Assembly: GCA_964544115.1 (NCBI GenBank) | Contig: CAZJBP010000172.1 | Location: 1 to 7,417, forward strand | Length of the DNA stretch: 7,417 nt | Direction of reading: 5' to 3' | Source: CAZJBP01 sp964544115 | Lineage (GTDB): Bacteria; Verrucomicrobiota; Kiritimatiellia; UBA8416; JADHWI01 | Shown here: positions 5,968-7,417 of the stretch, piece by piece | Layout: each line of letters opens with the position of its first letter | Numbering within the stretch: the first letter of the stretch is position 1 | The notes under the pieces: model-generated | What the model saw: the letters and a program-made list of their open reading frames with translations, nothing else | The model's database searches: none | What the model was told of the DNA's origin: nothing | Made by a program: the position numbers and the translations under genes

Positions 5968-6668
5968 GGAACCACCAGAACCGCGCCCGCCGGCACGTTG
6001 TCCTTGTCGCTGATCTTGTCGCGGTTGGCGTCGAAGATGCGCCGCCACTCGTTGCCATCCCCGTAGACCTGGGTGGCGATGCCGGCCAGGGTGTCGCCGC
6101 GTTTGACCCTGTACGTCCGGCGGACGCCGCGGCCGCGCGCATCGCCTCCGGCCACCGGGGTCAGCGTCGGCGTGGCCCGCTCCAGCGCCGCGCGCAAGGC
6201 GGCGATGTCGCGCTGGAGCCGCTCGATGTCCAGCCGCAGGGCGGCGTTTTCCCTCTCGAGGTCGGAGGCCCGCACGGTGGCCTGCTCCTCGGTCTCGGCG
6301 TTGCGCGCCGCCAGCAGCTGCGTCGCGAGGCGGATCCGGTCCTCGATCATGGCGCGCTTCTCGGTGTCCGGCCGCAGGTCCAGGTAGCGACGGTAGTGGT
6401 AGACCGCCACCACCGGGTCGCGCTTCTGGTCGTGCAGCAGCAGGGCCAGGTCCAGGTGCGCGCGGGCGGCCCCCGGGTCGGCCATGATGGCCTCGTTGTA
6501 CATCCGCACGGCGCCGTCCACATCCCCTTCCGCTCGCCGCGCTTCGGCCTTGGTCACCAGCGGCTGGCTGCGGTCCTGATCATCCAGCGCCCCGGTCTCC
6601 CGGCGGCATCCCGCCAGGGCACCGACGCACAGCCCCGCCACCACCCATACTTTCCATCCGCTCTGCAC
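5964..6668 (-). CDS. Lipoprotein with TPR-like, coiled-coil and LysM domains
   Basis: Encodes 234 residues from a GTG start. Residues 1-20 are a lipoprotein signal peptide (hydrophobic VWVVAGLCVGALAG) with lipobox LAGC and Cys21 as the lipidation site. Residues about 37-120 contain TPR-like helices (AEARRAEGDVDGAVRMYNEA, AHLDLALLLHDQ, VAVYHYRRYLDLRPD). Residues about 124-164 are a heptad-like coiled coil (ASDLERENAALRLDIERLQR). Residues about 184-233 are a LysM domain (RTYRVKRGDTLAGIATQVYG then EWRRIFDANR and VPAGAVLVVP), which binds peptidoglycan. It is therefore a membrane-anchored, wall-binding scaffold; the partner is unknown. The GTG at 6668 is favoured by AAGGAG (6682-6677) eight bases upstream and by the signal peptide starting there. 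An in-frame ATG ten codons earlier lacks a ribosome binding site and overlaps the candidate -10 box. It is the first gene of the operon and overlaps the next by ATGA. Confidence 0.88.
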   Translation of the reverse strand: MQSGWKVWVVAGLCVGALAGCRRETGALDDQDRSQPLVTKAEARRAEGDVDGAVRMYNEAIMADPGAARAHLDLALLLHDQKRDPVVAVYHYRRYLDLRPDTEKRAMIEDRIRLATQLLAARNAETEEQATVRASDLERENAALRLDIERLQRDIAALRAALERATPTLTPVAGGDARGRGVRRTYRVKRGDTLAGIATQVYGDGNEWRRIFDANRDKISDKDNVPAGAVLVVP

Positions 6669-6696
6669 TCGCCGCTCTCCTTGCGCTCCCGTCTCC

Positions 6697-6723
6697 ATTA
6701 TCCCGACGGCGTCCGCGAGGCAA
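6697..6723 (-). promoter_or_regulatory. Candidate promoter of the LysM lipoprotein-gatCAB operon
   Basis: On the minus strand TTGCCT (6723-6718) and GATAAT (6702-6697) are separated by 15 bases. The -10 box matches the sigma70 consensus at five of six positions; the spacer is short. Transcription would start near 6690, giving a leader of about 22 bases that still includes AAGGAG (6682-6677) and the GTG start at 6668, but would exclude the upstream in-frame ATG at 6698. Confidence 0.35.
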
Positions 6724-6725
6724 GC

Positions 6726-6741
6726 CCGAATGTGAATTCGG
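6726..6741. promoter_or_regulatory. Perfect inverted repeat just upstream of the candidate promoter
   Basis: CCGAAT, spacer GTGA, ATTCGG: a perfect 6-4-6 inverted repeat directly upstream of the candidate -35 box. The position suits a regulator binding site. It has the same 6-4-6 geometry as the repeat at 1713-1728 but an unrelated sequence. A repeat this short could arise by chance. Confidence 0.3.
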
Positions 6742-6802
6742 AGAGTCGGGTGCATCACGCTCGGCGCGTCAGCGTCGTCACGTCCGGCGCGGGGCCGCGA
6801 GG

Positions 6803-6871
6803 CTACGGCGCCTCGATGATGATCGCCGTCTTCCCGAGCAGGCGGTTGCCGCGGCCGAGGATCTTCTGGGG
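6803..6871 (-). pseudogene. Possible 3' remnant of a lost gene (22 codons and a stop)
   Basis: On the minus strand, directly after a TAA at 6874-6872, 22 codons read PQKILGRGNRLLGKTAII and then IEAP, followed by TAG. Nearly all codons end in G or C, as in the neighbouring real genes, and the peptide alternates basic turns and hydrophobic strand like a protein C-terminus, unlike the Arg-rich shadow frames around it. There is no start codon. I cannot name a parent family. It could be the tail of a gene truncated by deletion or frameshift, or chance. Confidence 0.3.
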
Positions 6872-6998
6872 TTATCCGCTCTGCCTGGTAGTCCCGGCCC
6901 GGCATGACGGCGAGTGCTGCGGAGCAGCGACACATCCGCCCCCGGCGGCAATTTGGCCGGCGTCGCACATCGCGAAGGCGCGCGCCTGAGACGTGGCA

Positions 6999-7409
6999 TC
7001 AGCGGCGCGGCTTGCCACGTGCGCCGGACGCCTTGCTTCGGGCGGCCTTGTATTTCACGCCCGGCAAGCCTGCGAAGTGCTCGTCTTGTGTCCAAAGCGT
7101 CGCTTGTTCCGACCAGACGGTCGACAGGATCAGGCTGTCCGCCATGGGAAGGCGATGCTGGAGACTGATCAGAGACGCACGGAGTGCGATCGATTCCGTG
7201 ACTTCAATGACGCGGCCCTGTTTCATCTGGCCGACGGCCTGCAGGGCTTTTGCCCCGTCGGCAACCGCATTCACCTTCTTGAACACCTCGTACAGGCAAA
7301 TCACGGGAACAAGGAGATTGTCAACGTCTTCGATCACCGGAGCGAACAAACCGGCATTGGCTCCCTCAAACAGGAACTCGATCCAGCCTGACGTGTCTAC
7401 AACATTCAT
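6999..7409 (-). CDS. PIN-domain ribonuclease toxin, VapC type
   Basis: Encodes 136 residues with the PIN-domain layout of VapC toxins of type II toxin-antitoxin systems, Mg-dependent ribonucleases that cleave RNA, often tRNA or rRNA, when free of their antitoxin. The four expected acidic residues are present: Asp5 in MNVVDTSGWIE, Glu41 in LYEVFKK, Asp91 in LPMADSLIL and Asp109 in LWTQDEHF. It therefore looks catalytically intact. The last ~18 residues (YKAARSKASGARGKPRR) are a basic tail beyond the core fold. The ATG at 7409 gives the canonical PIN start. The reading TGA at 7408-7406 overlaps this ATG, as expected if a VapB-type antitoxin gene lies upstream, beyond the window edge. Neighbours to the left are unrelated housekeeping and envelope genes. 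Confidence 0.92.
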   Translation of the reverse strand: MNVVDTSGWIEFLFEGANAGLFAPVIEDVDNLLVPVICLYEVFKKVNAVADGAKALQAVGQMKQGRVIEVTESIALRASLISLQHRLPMADSLILSTVWSEQATLWTQDEHFAGLPGVKYKAARSKASGARGKPRR

Positions 7410-7417
7410 GCCCGGTC
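7406..7417 (-). CDS. Possible last codons of a VapB-type antitoxin gene
   Basis: Only four codons are visible on the minus strand: GAC CGG GCA TGA (Asp-Arg-Ala-stop). The stop overlaps the toxin start as ATGA, the usual coupling in vapBC operons. The inference rests on toxin context and the four-base overlap alone; the sequence itself is too short to identify. Confidence 0.35.
   Translation of the reverse strand, partial: DRA

Larger units (their letters stand above)
6669..6998. other. Spacer between the PIN toxin gene and the LysM lipoprotein operon
   Basis: About 330 bases with no intact gene that I can support. From the toxin end it contains a perfect 12-bp palindrome AGGCGCGCGCCT (6976-6987) with no T-run to make it a terminator, a 22-codon coding-like remnant (6803-6871), an inverted repeat at 6726-6741, a promoter candidate at 6697-6723 and the lipoprotein ribosome binding site at 6677-6682. 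Confidence 0.65.

Noticed and set aside
6669..6968. Long N-terminal extension of the LysM lipoprotein, including an ATG at 6698
   Set aside because: The extension is Arg-rich shadow sequence. The GTG at 6668 has AAGGAG eight bases upstream and starts directly at the signal peptide.
6976..6987. 12-bp palindrome AGGCGCGCGCCT after the toxin gene
   Set aside because: There is no loop space for a stable hairpin and no T-run, and GC-alternating palindromes arise easily in DNA of this composition.

Overview
This is a GC-rich bacterial window with a conventional gene layout. No taxonomic marker settles the source. High GC, a zinc-type GatB, a GspE/PilB-family ATPase and a small lipoprotein with a poly-glycine linker right after the lipid-anchored cysteine would fit a PVC-group bacterium (Kiritimatiellota/Lentisphaerota-like). 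This is a low-confidence inference.

Layout, left to right. (1) 1-854, minus: the N-terminal 284 codons of a type II secretion / type IV pilus assembly ATPase, cut by the window edge before its Walker A motif. (2) 855-1210: non-coding DNA with two related hairpins in opposite orientation (REP-like), a run of 13 C, and a weak promoter candidate for the ATPase gene. (3) 1211-1694, minus: a small secreted lipoprotein with a lipocalin-like beta-rich domain and its own very strong intrinsic terminator. (4) 1763-2278, plus, divergent from the lipoprotein: a small protein with a GRPRK (AT-hook-like) segment, a ribbon-helix-helix-like segment and an unrecognised C-terminal domain. The 68-bp divergent spacer holds a perfect inverted repeat. 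(5) 2297-6668, minus: a probable five-gene operon, transcribed as a TPR/coiled-coil/LysM lipoprotein, a small protein with a C-terminal membrane anchor, gatC, gatA and gatB. The first two genes overlap by ATGA and gatA/gatB by GTGA. (6) 6669-6998: a spacer with a promoter candidate, an inverted repeat and a 22-codon stretch that looks like the 3' remnant of a lost gene. (7) 6999-7409, minus: a complete PIN-domain VapC-type toxin, preceded at the right edge by what may be the last codons of its antitoxin.

Functionally, gatCAB makes the amidotransferase that converts misacylated Glu-tRNA(Gln) and/or Asp-tRNA(Asn) to the correct aminoacyl-tRNA. The two envelope genes ahead of it are probably co-transcribed but have no obvious biochemical link to it. 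The divergent lipoprotein/regulator pair may be a self-contained regulatory unit. I found no CRISPR array, tRNA, rRNA, transposase or phage gene. The least explained items are the regulator's C-terminal domain and its paired lipoprotein, the inverted hairpin pair, and the orphan coding remnant.
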